Source: a virus. Taken from it: 30,192 bases of DNA. The stretch is taken from the IMG/VR virus record IMGVR_UViG_3300029258_004408, positions 1 through 30,192 of that record. One strand, given 5' to 3'. Below are positions 19,300 through 27,194 of the stretch, one piece after another. Numbering within the stretch: position 1 is the stretch's first letter; each line of letters begins with the position of its first letter. Under the pieces are notes generated by a model, which was given only the letters and a program-made list of their open reading frames with translations, was not told the origin of the DNA and did not search any database. Position numbers and translations under genes: made by a program.

Positions 19300-19374
19300 T
19301 GGTAGCGGAGGCTGGAATTGCACCAGCGATCTTCTGGTTATGAGCCAGACGAGATGCTACTTCTCCACTCCGCG
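19300..19374 (-). tRNA. Initiator tRNA-Met(CAT)
   Basis: The acceptor CGCGGAG/CTCCGCT keeps an unpaired first position (C1 against U72), the bacterial initiator hallmark. GGAGAAGTAGC D-arm features and the anticodon arm TCTGG-CTCATAA-CCAGA fit fMet. Discriminator A and CCA are encoded. The T-loop TGCAATT is unusual. It is the first tRNA of the operon. Confidence 0.9.
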
Positions 19375-19382
19375 TTAGTTGA

Positions 19383-19427
19383 GCTCTTACATCGCAAAAG
19401 ACTTATGTCTTCCATCGCTGTAAGAGC
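19383..19427 (-). other. Leader hairpin before initiator tRNA
   Basis: Perfect 9-bp stem GCTCTTACA/TGTAAGAGC (19427-19419 with 19391-19383), an internal loop, then AAGAC-ATAA-GTCTT. It follows the boxA-like site directly and could act as an antitermination or processing hairpin. Confidence 0.65.
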
Positions 19428-19428
19428 C

Positions 19429-19489
19429 CTTATCAAAGAACAATGAACTACTGTCAATATAATATACGGAGTACGAGCTCGAAAATCAA
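19429..19489 (-). promoter_or_regulatory. Stable-RNA operon promoter with boxA-like site
   Basis: On the minus strand TTGATT (19489-19484), a 17-base spacer and TATATT (19466-19461) form a sigma70-like promoter starting near 19454. About 13 bases further is TGTTCTTTGA (19442-19433), boxA-like. Alternatively TTGACA (19457-19452), 17 bases, GATAAG (19434-19429) is a second promoter reading with a perfect -35 box. Either would transcribe the whole tRNA operon. Confidence 0.6.
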
Positions 19490-19525
19490 GCCTTTTTTTG
19501 AATTTTCTAAAATATTTTTTTGCCG

Positions 19526-19717
19526 CTATTTTTCTTCTGCTTTTGGCTCTTCCTTCTTCTCTTCTGTTTTTGGCTCTTCTTTCTTTGGCTCAGCCTTTGG
19601 TTCTTCTTTTGGAGCTTCAGCTTTTGGTTCTTCCTTTGGAGCTGCTTTTTCTTCAACCTTACCACAGCCACACATCATGACTGCCAAAATAGCAAGTGCT
19701 ATCAAAACCTTCTTCAT
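19526..19717 (-). CDS. Small lipoprotein with KEEPKAE repeats
   Basis: The 63-residue protein starts MKKVLIALAILAVMMCGCGK: a charged n-region, a hydrophobic core and a lipobox ending in Cys near residues 16-18. The mature part is almost only K/E/P/A in repeats of KEEPKAE type, an extended, highly charged chain. It is likely anchored in the membrane by lipid and spans periplasmic space; an o-spanin-like role is possible but not shown. It overlaps the upstream lipoprotein gene by four bases (ATGA), so it is translationally coupled. Confidence 0.8.
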   Translation of the reverse strand: MKKVLIALAILAVMMCGCGKVEEKAAPKEEPKAEAPKEEPKAEPKKEEPKTEEKKEEPKAEEK

Positions 19718-20109
19718 TTACCTTCCTCCTTCTCTCTCTTGTTCTTCTCCGTAGCGTATTCGTTATAAGAACGGACAGTTGCTTCGTTCTTTTTCCCCCA
19801 CTTGATTAGCTTGTCATAATTGTCCTTTATCTTTTTTAAGCCATCCTGCTCATCAGTTTTCGCCTTTTTTGCAAATTCATCAAATTTTTTCTTGTCATCT
19901 CCTTGCAACCTTGATCCAGCAAAAGTAGCTGCATCCCTCCAAGGATGCATTTCCGAACCACTAATATTTTCGAGTTCCGGTTTTTCTACTACCTGATAAA
20001 TTGGATATTCCTCATAAACGTACTGCTTTTCAACCTCTTTAGGCATCTCCACTTTGACATTGATACAACCTATAAATAACAACGGAAGCAAAAACACTAA
20101 CCACTTCAT
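19714..20109 (-). CDS. Predicted lipoprotein, 131 aa
   Basis: The 131-residue protein starts MKWLVFLLPLLFIGCINVKV, with a clear lipobox LFIGC (Cys 15). The mature part begins with a proline- and tyrosine-rich stretch and ends in a long charged helix (KKAKTDEQDGLKKIKDNYDK onwards). Lipidation and export by the host are expected. ATGA overlaps exist with both neighbours, forming a tight operon with the helix-bearing 92-residue protein and the KEEP lipoprotein. A spanin-type lysis set is one possible reading. Confidence 0.8.
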   Translation of the reverse strand: MKWLVFLLPLLFIGCINVKVEMPKEVEKQYVYEEYPIYQVVEKPELENISGSEMHPWRDAATFAGSRLQGDDKKKFDEFAKKAKTDEQDGLKKIKDNYDKLIKWGKKNEATVRSYNEYATEKNKREKEEGK

Positions 20110-20384
20110 TTCTTTTTCTCCTTTTCATCTGTATTTTCACCCTTATTGAACTCGTCAAAACTCAATCCACCATCGGGTGTAGTACTTACATCGGAAGGCT
20201 GATTATCAATTTCTTGGTGCTCTCCATCAACCTTGCCTTCCTCATTTTGTACATTCTGTTGATTCTGCTGCTGTTGTTGATCGACTTGCTGGTTTTGTTT
20301 CCTCCGAAAAAACCAATCAATAAGCTTTTTGAGAATTTCGAAAGCAAAACTTAACCAACTCTTTTTCTTGTTTTCGTCCGACAT
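20106..20384 (-). CDS. Amphipathic-helix protein with Gln-rich linker
   Basis: The 92-residue protein begins MSDENKKKSWLSFAFEILKK and continues LIDWFFRRKQNQQ. This hydrophobic, basic-flanked helix may lie on or cross a membrane. A Gln-rich linker and an acidic tail (EFNKGENTDEKEKKK) follow. It overlaps the downstream lipoprotein gene by four bases. The neighbouring lipoproteins suggest an envelope role. No family recognised. Confidence 0.78.
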   Translation of the reverse strand: MSDENKKKSWLSFAFEILKKLIDWFFRRKQNQQVDQQQQQNQQNVQNEEGKVDGEHQEIDNQPSDVSTTPDGGLSFDEFNKGENTDEKEKKK

Positions 20385-20386
20385 CG

Positions 20387-20818
20387 TTACCTCTTTACGT
20401 TCTTATATTTAAGCATCCCCATCGCTGTAATTGCTGCAACAGCATACTCACGTTTTCCATATTCAACATACGCATCAACAAATAGTACATGTTGCCAACC
20501 ATCATAGAACCATTTTGACGCATCTGGAGAACGAACTTTCACAACAGGTAAATCATCAGCTTTAGACATTTTTTCCAATGTCTTGACATCTCGATCCAGA
20601 TGTCCAGCCAATGTTTTAGCAACAGCAGTGAGTTCTTTTGCATCCCACAATCCGTCGGTCATCCTCATACCAAGACGAAGAACCAACGCATCGAGGGAAA
20701 CGAAATATTGACGAACGTACTGGTCACCAACAAGCGATTTAGCCAATTTTACCAGTCGTTTGGCCAGCTTCTCTTGAACGGGTTCTTGTTCTCTTTGTGT
20801 CAATCTCGTTCTTTTCAT
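20387..20818 (-). CDS. Tagged hypothetical protein, 143 aa
   Basis: The 143-residue protein starts MKRTRLTQREQEPVQEKLAK and goes on with RLVKLAKSLVG, which matches a short amphipathic helix found in three other proteins of this window. The body has a MRMTDGLWDAKE segment and a YDGWQHVLFVDAYVEYGKRE segment. Its start overlaps the stop of the upstream 46-residue gene (ATGA). Function unknown; the helix could be a targeting signal. Confidence 0.8.
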   Translation of the reverse strand: MKRTRLTQREQEPVQEKLAKRLVKLAKSLVGDQYVRQYFVSLDALVLRLGMRMTDGLWDAKELTAVAKTLAGHLDRDVKTLEKMSKADDLPVVKVRSPDASKWFYDGWQHVLFVDAYVEYGKREYAVAAITAMGMLKYKNVKR

Positions 20819-20955
20819 TCTGGCTTCTCCTTTTTAACCTCAACAGCAGCAGGAGCACCAACCTTTTTACCTGCACCCTTCTTTTGCTCACTGGCAGTTT
20901 TTGCAAGAACTCCATTGCTGTGCTTGAAATACTTCTGTTCTGGCTTGGTTTTCAT
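20815..20955 (-). CDS. Basic 46-aa protein
   Basis: I start at ATG 20955, whose GTGAGG ribosome site overlaps the stop of the upstream gene. The longer frame would overlap that gene in a different phase. The product begins MKTKPEQKYFKHSNGVLAKT and ends in an Ala/Lys/Pro-rich tail. It is strongly basic and disordered-looking, perhaps nucleic-acid binding. Coupled to the next gene through ATGA. Confidence 0.7.
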   Translation of the reverse strand: MKTKPEQKYFKHSNGVLAKTASEQKKGAGKKVGAPAAVEVKKEKPE

Positions 20956-20962
20956 TTCAACC

Positions 20963-21361
20963 TCACACTCGATAGCCCAGTGACTCCAAAACCTTTTGTG
21001 CTTCTTCTTCACCACGAAAAACCGGAACATAAATTTCCGCTTTAAGACTTAGCACGTACTCATCTGGGATTGTTATAGAGGGTCTTCCAATTTTCGCTTT
21101 CGCTGCTGCTTTTACTTTCTGCATATCTGATTTGAATATCTTCAAAAGCATTTCTCGCTCTTCATCAGCATAGTCTGTTTCATCTCTCCCTTTAGCAGCC
21201 TTTGACCAGTCCAAATCTATCCCAACTTTCCATCTGACCTGTTTTTGCCTTAAGCTCCCACGTGGAGGGCGAAAATAATACCACTTGCTAATTTTGTAAT
21301 CGTGGTCCAGCGAGGTGATCTCACGAGCAATTTTCAGTAACTCAACAACCACTCGTTTCAT
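20963..21361 (-). CDS. Tagged hypothetical protein, 132 aa
   Basis: Starting at ATG 21361 gives MKRVVVELLKIAREITSLDH, whose first 17 residues fit the shared amphipathic helix. The rest has beta-like WYYFRPPRGSLRQKQVRW and KVGIDLDWSKAAKGRDETDY segments and ends VLESLGYRV. It begins two bases before the caspase gene stops, so the two are close-coupled. An alternative ATG four codons upstream has no better site. Function unknown. Confidence 0.78.
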   Translation of the reverse strand: MKRVVVELLKIAREITSLDHDYKISKWYYFRPPRGSLRQKQVRWKVGIDLDWSKAAKGRDETDYADEEREMLLKIFKSDMQKVKAAAKAKIGRPSITIPDEYVLSLKAEIYVPVFRGEEEAQKVLESLGYRV

Positions 21362-21362
21362 T

Positions 21363-23441
21363 TCAGCCCCCAAATGGTTTAGCGTCTAATCTGTCTTTTG
21401 GACCACTCAATTGAGGCACCTGAGAGAAACCACCCTGAGATAGGTATTTCAGCATTTCTTCATGAATTCTAACCCATGAAGCATCTGGATGCGTATTCAG
21501 TGCACGTAACAACATTGCAGTCATGGCACCTTGGTATTTGCCATCGATAAAAGCATCTGCGCTGGTTTGGTCGTCACGACAACCAGAAATCAGCATATGA
21601 CGCTGATTAGTATAAGAAACATCATTTTCCCCGCGATTTAGACTCCTCCAACCCAACTTGTTTACTTTCATATCCCGACCTCTCGAACGGGCAATAATAT
21701 CGGTTGGAGGCGCAAGAAACCGCTCTTTATTAGGATGAGAATCATTTGACTGAGGTTTCAAATCGCGGTCCATAGTACCACTATGACAAGCGTCACAAAC
21801 AAACGTCAAAAAAGCACCCTCTGGAACCCGCTTGAAATGGTCCGCTAAAATGTCGTCTGACAATGGGTTATCCCAGTCCAAATCATGTGGACAAAGAATC
21901 TCGTCCAAACTGTCCTTCAACTCATCGCCATTACGATCTCTGACTTGACTATTGTGAACAAAAACCCCCGCTGTCAAAGCAAAATTGTGATACTTTTCAA
22001 CAGTTATATCATAAACCGGTATAACTTCTGATTCTTCAACAACTTCAACGATTTTGTGGTTTTTAACCGTTCTTTTTTCTTCAATACAGAATTTACAATT
22101 TGAATCAAATTTATTACGCCGAACATGCCAACGAGTATGGTTAGCTTTTTTGTTTGCCTCCACAAGTTGTAAACGTCTCTCTTCTGAATGGCTTACCAAA
22201 TAAAATCTGCTATTTTCGTCTACAGCAGTTTTCTTAAATGAAGCCACAGCTTTCCTACGTGCAGCTTTTGTATGAGATTTAGAACGATTTTCATGCAATG
22301 CCAAAACACGCAAGTCACTGTTTTTGTCAACAAAAGATGCTTTCAAAGCTTGCACAACTTTTTGACGATATTTTGGATTTTGCCAATCCTTTTTCCTTGC
22401 TCTACTCGATGCAATACCAAGCCTTTTCCTGAACTCTTTATCATTCTTAACTCTTTCTCGAAACCCATTACGATTCCATTCTGCCATCCTTTCAGCATCT
22501 TTCTTTTTACGTTCTTCACTATGAGAATGAATCTTAGCATGTTTTGTCCAAGTCAACAGTTTAAGATTTTCAGGAGTATTATTCGCTTTGTTAAAATCAC
22601 AATGATGTAATACTCCCTTATACCCTTTTTCTAACTCTCCTTGTTCATAAGCCACTAACCGATGAGTATAATAATAGCATCCTGATTCCTCAAAAATCCC
22701 CGATTTTCTCAGCTCGTTTCTATAACTCAGCGAAGGAACATAACACAATTCATAACCATCCAATCGTTCCCCTTCTTGCCTATTGCTCGTTTTACGATAC
22801 AAAGGCATTAATGAATCACCCGCTACTAATTTCGCCGCTTCCTTATAAGTGCCATCCCTAAGCATAAAAAGATGATCAGAAGTACAACTGATCTCTTCCC
22901 CATTATCAACCTTTATTCTAACGGTATTGCTATATTTTGTTACTCGTGGAGAATGGGCCAATCCTGGTACAATTTTTCCATCCTCTGCACACGAGTAAAC
23001 CCAAAATTTTCTGTCATGAAATTCTTTCGTCAACTCCTCAAGTGTCCTCTCAGTTCCATCAAGAAGGCTAATTCTTGTATCTCCAGAAAAACAGCCGTGA
23101 CCTGAATACTGAAAAATCAAAAGTTCGCCCGCCTTAGCATTGTCAACAAGCCACCCAAGTCGTTGTAAGATATTAGCTTGCGTAGCTCGTTCATCTGTCA
23201 ACATGCGTACATTATCTGGGTCAAACCCGTATTTAGTAGTGAGCTTTTCCCACAAGTTGTTAACATCGTTCACACAACCATTTAGGTCTGCTCCAGACAT
23301 CGCATATTTGTTAATTCCAACCAACAAAGCTTTATGTCCTGTTACTGGTTGTGTCACGGGTTGTCCTCCATTATCATTTGGCTCATCATTTTCGCTTGGG
23401 AAAAGCCAACCAAAAAGACAGCCTTTCTTCTCTTTTGCCAT
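21363..23441 (-). CDS. Caspase-family protease (C14) interrupted by an HNH intein
   Basis: Starting at ATG 23441 (AGGAGAATAGAA leader) the precursor has 692 residues. The N-extein carries HKALLVGINKYAMSGADLNG and ends in FQYSGHG with the catalytic His at 115. The intein is residues 117-497: it begins CFSGDTRISLLDG, has HNH-like VLHHCDFNKANNTPENLKLL near 277-297, and ends VYDITVEKYHNFALTAGVFV-HN. The C-extein starts with Ser (SQVRDRNGDE) and has the catalytic DACHSG (Cys 552) and ISGCRDDQTSADAF. Spliced, the protease would be 311 residues with Cys at 171. Metacaspase-like proteases cleave after Arg/Lys or Asp; the specificity is unknown here. Splicing should be needed for activity, because the intein splits the His motif. 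Confidence 0.92.
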   Translation of the reverse strand: MAKEKKGCLFGWLFPSENDEPNDNGGQPVTQPVTGHKALLVGINKYAMSGADLNGCVNDVNNLWEKLTTKYGFDPDNVRMLTDERATQANILQRLGWLVDNAKAGELLIFQYSGHGCFSGDTRISLLDGTERTLEELTKEFHDRKFWVYSCAEDGKIVPGLAHSPRVTKYSNTVRIKVDNGEEISCTSDHLFMLRDGTYKEAAKLVAGDSLMPLYRKTSNRQEGERLDGYELCYVPSLSYRNELRKSGIFEESGCYYYTHRLVAYEQGELEKGYKGVLHHCDFNKANNTPENLKLLTWTKHAKIHSHSEERKKKDAERMAEWNRNGFRERVKNDKEFRKRLGIASSRARKKDWQNPKYRQKVVQALKASFVDKNSDLRVLALHENRSKSHTKAARRKAVASFKKTAVDENSRFYLVSHSEERRLQLVEANKKANHTRWHVRRNKFDSNCKFCIEEKRTVKNHKIVEVVEESEVIPVYDITVEKYHNFALTAGVFVHNSQVRDRNGDELKDSLDEILCPHDLDWDNPLSDDILADHFKRVPEGAFLTFVCDACHSGTMDRDLKPQSNDSHPNKERFLAPPTDIIARSRGRDMKVNKLGWRSLNRGENDVSYTNQRHMLISGCRDDQTSADAFIDGKYQGAMTAMLLRALNTHPDASWVRIHEEMLKYLSQGGFSQVPQLSGPKDRLDAKPFGG
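21951..23093 (-). mobile_element. Intein with HNH homing endonuclease domain
   Basis: The coding segment of the 381-residue intein runs from Cys codon 23093-23091 to Asn codon 21953-21951. Terminal blocks are CFSGDTRIS at the N-end and YHNFALTAGVFVHN before Ser +1. The centre has an HNH pattern (HHCDFNKANNTPEN, then LTWTKHAKIH) and repeated helical segments like SEERKKKDAERMAEWNR that resemble DNA-binding nuclease-associated modules. It should copy itself into intein-free alleles of the same protease gene. Confidence 0.9.
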
Positions 23442-23462
23442 TTCTATTCTCCTGATATAATT

Positions 23463-23522
23463 TGGCGGGCAGGCTTTTGACCCACCCGCCAACAGGTATA
23501 GTCCCAAGTTTTCACTTGGACT
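23463..23522 (-). other. Two hairpins before the caspase gene
   Basis: TTGGCGGG pairs with CCCGCCAA (ends near 23493 and 23463), and AGTCC-AAG/CTTGG-ACT pair around 23500-23522. No U-tract follows, so rho-independent termination is doubtful. The first hairpin ends about 15 bases before the caspase ribosome site and could influence its translation. Confidence 0.45.
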
Positions 23523-23530
23523 TAATGTAT

Positions 23531-24085
23531 TTAATTGCCACGACCAACCTTACGCTTCAGCAGGCTACCATCGTCGATTTTGTACTCGACATCCACACTT
23601 GGCACTTCGGGCAAACCAAATCCGCGCTCTTGACTGTCAGTCATTGGTGGATGATCTTCAAGGTCATAATTGTCAGCACGATACTCAATCCCATTCAATG
23701 CAGCTTTGATACGCTTCAAATTGTCCTTGCCAACCTTTTGGGTATCCACATGAATATTCGATACTGCTGCAAGGATTGCATTGAAGTAGGGTTGGTATTT
23801 TTCAGGAATAAGCTTATCGAGTGCCTTCCTGAATTCGCCCATGGTCAAATCGGCAACATTTCCTGTTTCAAGAAATTTACGAATCTCCTTGACCGTCTCT
23901 TTGATTGCCTTGATGTCGTTTGGAACTTCAACAGTCGGCCTGTTATCAAGAATAGCAGCAACCCCTACTTGCCCACTCCCATGAATCGCCGAACGCTGGA
24001 CATTCAATCCCGTCACATTCACATCCGGCATTTCACATCCAACCAGCAGTACAAAAACCGCTACCACAAACAGCACTCTCTTCAT
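23531..24085 (-). CDS. Predicted lipoprotein, 184 aa
   Basis: The 184-residue protein starts MKRVLFVVAVFVLLVGCEMP, with lipobox LVGC (Cys 17). The mature part has a small N-terminal beta region (VNVTGLNVQRSAIHGSGQVG), a helical middle (KAIKETVKEIRKFLETGNVA) and a C-terminal part ending LLKRKVGRGN. Start site AAAGGAGATTAAG is strong. It lies directly upstream of the caspase gene, so it may be expressed with it. I do not recognise a family. Confidence 0.82.
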   Translation of the reverse strand: MKRVLFVVAVFVLLVGCEMPDVNVTGLNVQRSAIHGSGQVGVAAILDNRPTVEVPNDIKAIKETVKEIRKFLETGNVADLTMGEFRKALDKLIPEKYQPYFNAILAAVSNIHVDTQKVGKDNLKRIKAALNGIEYRADNYDLEDHPPMTDSQERGFGLPEVPSVDVEYKIDDGSLLKRKVGRGN

Positions 24086-24136
24086 CTTAATCTCCTTTCA
24101 TAATACGTTTTGCATGCAAAACGAAAACAACTTCGA

Positions 24137-24400
24137 CTACATTCCTCGCCATTTGGTATTGCCGCTACGCCGTCTTCCTTGCAACTCACTCATATCATAA
24201 CCATAATGGTCATCATGATAAGTGATTTGCCCTTCATTTCCTTGTGTCATGTTTTGACCAGCACCCAAAGGATTGCCGATATTCTTGGTTTTGCTGTCAT
24301 CAAAAACAGGAATAGTCGTGTCAAATTCGGCATCCTCGATGTTTTGCTGGCCTTTGTCTGTAGGATTCTGACGGTAAGTGGGCGATGTAGGTCCTGCCAT
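24137..24400 (-). CDS. Hypothetical disordered 87-aa protein
   Basis: The 87-residue protein starts MAGPTSPTYRQNPTDKGQQN, with a TAGGAGGATAAACC leader. It is rich in Gly, Asn, Gln and Asp and has no hydrophobic core, so it is likely flexible. It may be a virion or packaged protein, but this is a guess. It opens the accessory cluster after the reductase. Confidence 0.75.
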   Translation of the reverse strand: MAGPTSPTYRQNPTDKGQQNIEDAEFDTTIPVFDDSKTKNIGNPLGAGQNMTQGNEGQITYHDDHYGYDMSELQGRRRSGNTKWRGM

Positions 24401-24434
24401 GGTTTATCCTCCTATCTTACGTAAATAGTTTGCT

Positions 24435-24462
24435 ATTATGAACTTGCGACATTTTGATCCAA
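24435..24462 (-). promoter_or_regulatory. Possible promoter of the accessory cluster
   Basis: TTGGAT (24462-24457), 16 bases and CATAAT (24440-24435) on the minus strand, 35 bases before the 87-residue gene. The -10 matches 5 of 6, the -35 only 3 of 6. No terminator was seen after the reductase. Confidence 0.3.
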
Positions 24463-24515
24463 AAGCAAGTCCAATAGCGCTTCGTCATAAAGCAGAATAT
24501 AAAATAATTATGCGA

Positions 24516-27194
24516 TTATCCACAACCGTTATTAAAACCACACTCTGGGCACGTATGACATAACCCTGTACGTCTCAATGGGTAATGACCACAAATCGGA
24601 CACACCAACTCATCACCAACTTTTTCCAGCTCTTGTTTTTTCTCAACATCTTCACCAGATAAATCTGTATTGTGAAAATCTGCTTCTTTGTCTTCTTTCA
24701 AAAATTCATGAGCAACCCAACGGAAAATATAGTCCACTGGCGAACGAGCAAACCCCAATTCTGGAAACTTTGTGTATCCACTTGGTTCAAATCGCATAAA
24801 GCTAAACTTGTCAATGAAATCTTTTAATGGAATCCCATACTGCAATCCCATGCTAACTGCTATGGCAAAAGCATCCATCAGTCCAGAAATCGTACTTCCT
24901 TGCTTGCTCATTTTGATAAAGAGTTCACCTGGCTCTCCATCATCATAAAGTCCGATGTTAAAGTAACCATCGTGTCCTCCAATTTCAAACTTATGCCGAA
25001 CACTTTTGCATGTATCAGGCAACTTATAGCGTTTTGGTGCATGACGAAGCACAGAAATTCCATGCTCTTTTCCTTTTGCCGTCAATGGGGAAATTTTGCT
25101 TCCATTACGGAAAATCGAGACCGATTTCAAACCCATTTTCCATGCTTCAAAAAACATTTTCTCGATTTCATCAGCTGTAGTGCTTTCCGAACAATTTACC
25201 GTCTTAGAAATGCTGCCACTCAAAAACGGCTGAACGGCTGCCAGCATCTTGATATGCCCCCAACAATCGATTGCATTGTCGCCTTCTGCACACGAAAAAA
25301 CTGACAAATGTTTCTTCTTCATTTTTGGAGCACCAACCAATGTTCCAGTCTCCAAAAGGTGCTTTATGATTTCCGATGCATCCTCTTCAGAATAGCCAAG
25401 GTTGTGCAAAGCAGGCTCAACTGATTGATTAACAATTTGGATAGAGCCCCCTTCAATCAACCGCTTAGTCTTAACCAGAGAAAAATCAGGCTCAATACCT
25501 GTCGTGTCACAATCCATCATGAAACTAATTGTTCCTGTCGGCGCAAGCAACGTCACTTGAGCATTTCTGAAAGCTTTTGCTGTAACTACGTACTGCCACA
25601 GTTTGTCAGCCTCTTGAAACAGGTAAGCAAATTTCCCTTTCTTTGTTGTGCATTCTTCATTGTGACTCTTATGGAGCCGCATCACCTTTCTGAATGATTT
25701 CACATTGCTCTCATATCCTCCAAATGAACCAAGCTCTTTGAGAGCGAGATGAGCAGAAACACAATAAGCTCTTGCTGACATCAAACTGCTTATTCCAGCA
25801 GCAAACTCTCGTCCAACATCGCTATCGTAGGGCAACCCCAAAGTCATCAAAGTTGCGCCGAGGTTAGTATACCCCAACCCTAACGGCCTGTATTTGTGAC
25901 TGTTTACCACAATCTTTTTTGTTGGATATGAAGCTCTATCAACAAGGATATCTTGAGCAATTACGAAAATGGTAACCGCTTTTTGGAAGCGTTCTACATC
26001 AAAAGAGAATTCTCCATTCTCATTCTTCAAAAACCGCATTAAATTCAAACTGGCAAGATTACAAGCAGAATCGTTAAGGAAGGCAAACTCCACACATGGA
26101 TTCGTTGCATGAATGTCGCCACTGCTTTTACACGTATTCCACTTGTTGAATATGTCATGAAATTGAATTCCAGGGTCACCACAACAATGACAAGCTTCAG
26201 CCATCCTTTTCAAAATTGCTCTGGCTTTGTGCTTTTCAAATGGCTTACCAGTCTTGACAAGCCTTGTCTCCCACTCCCCGTCATCTTTATACGCTTGCAT
26301 AAAATCGTCCGTTACGCGAACACTGAAATTCGAATTTTGGAACATTACCGTCTTATAAGCTTCTCCCACCATTCCGCTTGAATAACCCTCTCTGATCAAA
26401 GCATGGGCTTTTTTCTCTTCAACCTGTTTAGCTTTGATAAAATCCATAATATCTGGGTGATCTACATTCAACAATTTCATAGCAGCAGCACGTCTGGTTT
26501 TTCCACCCGAACGCACTACCGCACCAATCTGATCACTTATACGCATAAACGAAAGAGGCCCAGATGCCAAACCACCTCCAGAAACACGCTCATGACTTGA
26601 CCTTAGAGAGCTGTAATTGATTCCAACACCAGAGCCATACTTGTAAAGCATAGCTTCAGCATGAGCCGCTTCCATAATCCCATCCATAGAATCTGCAACA
26701 GATATTATGAAACATGCTGAGATTTGAGGGTTTTTCAAAGCATCTTTTGCAATTACAGCTCTGCTCTTCTTTGGATTCCAAATATAGAAATGCCTGGAGC
26801 TTTCGTCTCTGATGCCATAAACGTAGTTCAAACCGCAGTTGAACCAAACTGGACTGTTGAATGAGCCATATTGATGCAAACACAACCATGCTAATTCGCA
26901 ATAAAAAGCATCTCGTTCAATCTTGTCCTCAAAATAACCGTCTTCAAATCCCCAGTCTGCAATTGATCGTGCAACTCTATGGATCAATTGTCTTATGCTG
27001 TTTTCTTTGACTTCATCGCTTTCGCCACCGTAAAAATAGTGGCCCGCTACAATCTGAGCGGCATTATCACTCCAAAACGAAGGTGCTTCTATATCTCCCT
27101 TTTTGTCTTTGATTTGAGAATGCCTCTTTGTCCACTCACATGTTGCAAAAGGATCGCTACTCTCGCAAAAGAAAGGCTCAATCTTGAGTTTCAT
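24516..27194 (-). CDS. nrdJ: Adenosylcobalamin-dependent (class II) ribonucleotide reductase
   Basis: The 892-residue enzyme reduces ribonucleotides to deoxyribonucleotides for phage DNA synthesis. Visible landmarks are FNSPVWFNCG (about 112-120), ISACFII with Cys 161, NPCVEF at 365-370 carrying the catalytic Asn-x-Cys-x-Glu, SACNLASLNL with Cys 378 as partner of Cys 161, and APTGTISFMMDCDTTGIEPD (551-570) for phosphate binding. The C-terminus has a zinc ribbon (CPIC...CHTCPEC, 865-885) and ends FNNGCG. The single-chain layout and lack of a diiron partner gene nearby point to the B12 type. It works in cytoplasm independent of oxygen. The start has GAGGGAATACT. Confidence 0.95.
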   Translation of the reverse strand: MKLKIEPFFCESSDPFATCEWTKRHSQIKDKKGDIEAPSFWSDNAAQIVAGHYFYGGESDEVKENSIRQLIHRVARSIADWGFEDGYFEDKIERDAFYCELAWLCLHQYGSFNSPVWFNCGLNYVYGIRDESSRHFYIWNPKKSRAVIAKDALKNPQISACFIISVADSMDGIMEAAHAEAMLYKYGSGVGINYSSLRSSHERVSGGGLASGPLSFMRISDQIGAVVRSGGKTRRAAAMKLLNVDHPDIMDFIKAKQVEEKKAHALIREGYSSGMVGEAYKTVMFQNSNFSVRVTDDFMQAYKDDGEWETRLVKTGKPFEKHKARAILKRMAEACHCCGDPGIQFHDIFNKWNTCKSSGDIHATNPCVEFAFLNDSACNLASLNLMRFLKNENGEFSFDVERFQKAVTIFVIAQDILVDRASYPTKKIVVNSHKYRPLGLGYTNLGATLMTLGLPYDSDVGREFAAGISSLMSARAYCVSAHLALKELGSFGGYESNVKSFRKVMRLHKSHNEECTTKKGKFAYLFQEADKLWQYVVTAKAFRNAQVTLLAPTGTISFMMDCDTTGIEPDFSLVKTKRLIEGGSIQIVNQSVEPALHNLGYSEEDASEIIKHLLETGTLVGAPKMKKKHLSVFSCAEGDNAIDCWGHIKMLAAVQPFLSGSISKTVNCSESTTADEIEKMFFEAWKMGLKSVSIFRNGSKISPLTAKGKEHGISVLRHAPKRYKLPDTCKSVRHKFEIGGHDGYFNIGLYDDGEPGELFIKMSKQGSTISGLMDAFAIAVSMGLQYGIPLKDFIDKFSFMRFEPSGYTKFPELGFARSPVDYIFRWVAHEFLKEDKEADFHNTDLSGEDVEKKQELEKVGDELVCPICGHYPLRRTGLCHTCPECGFNNGCG

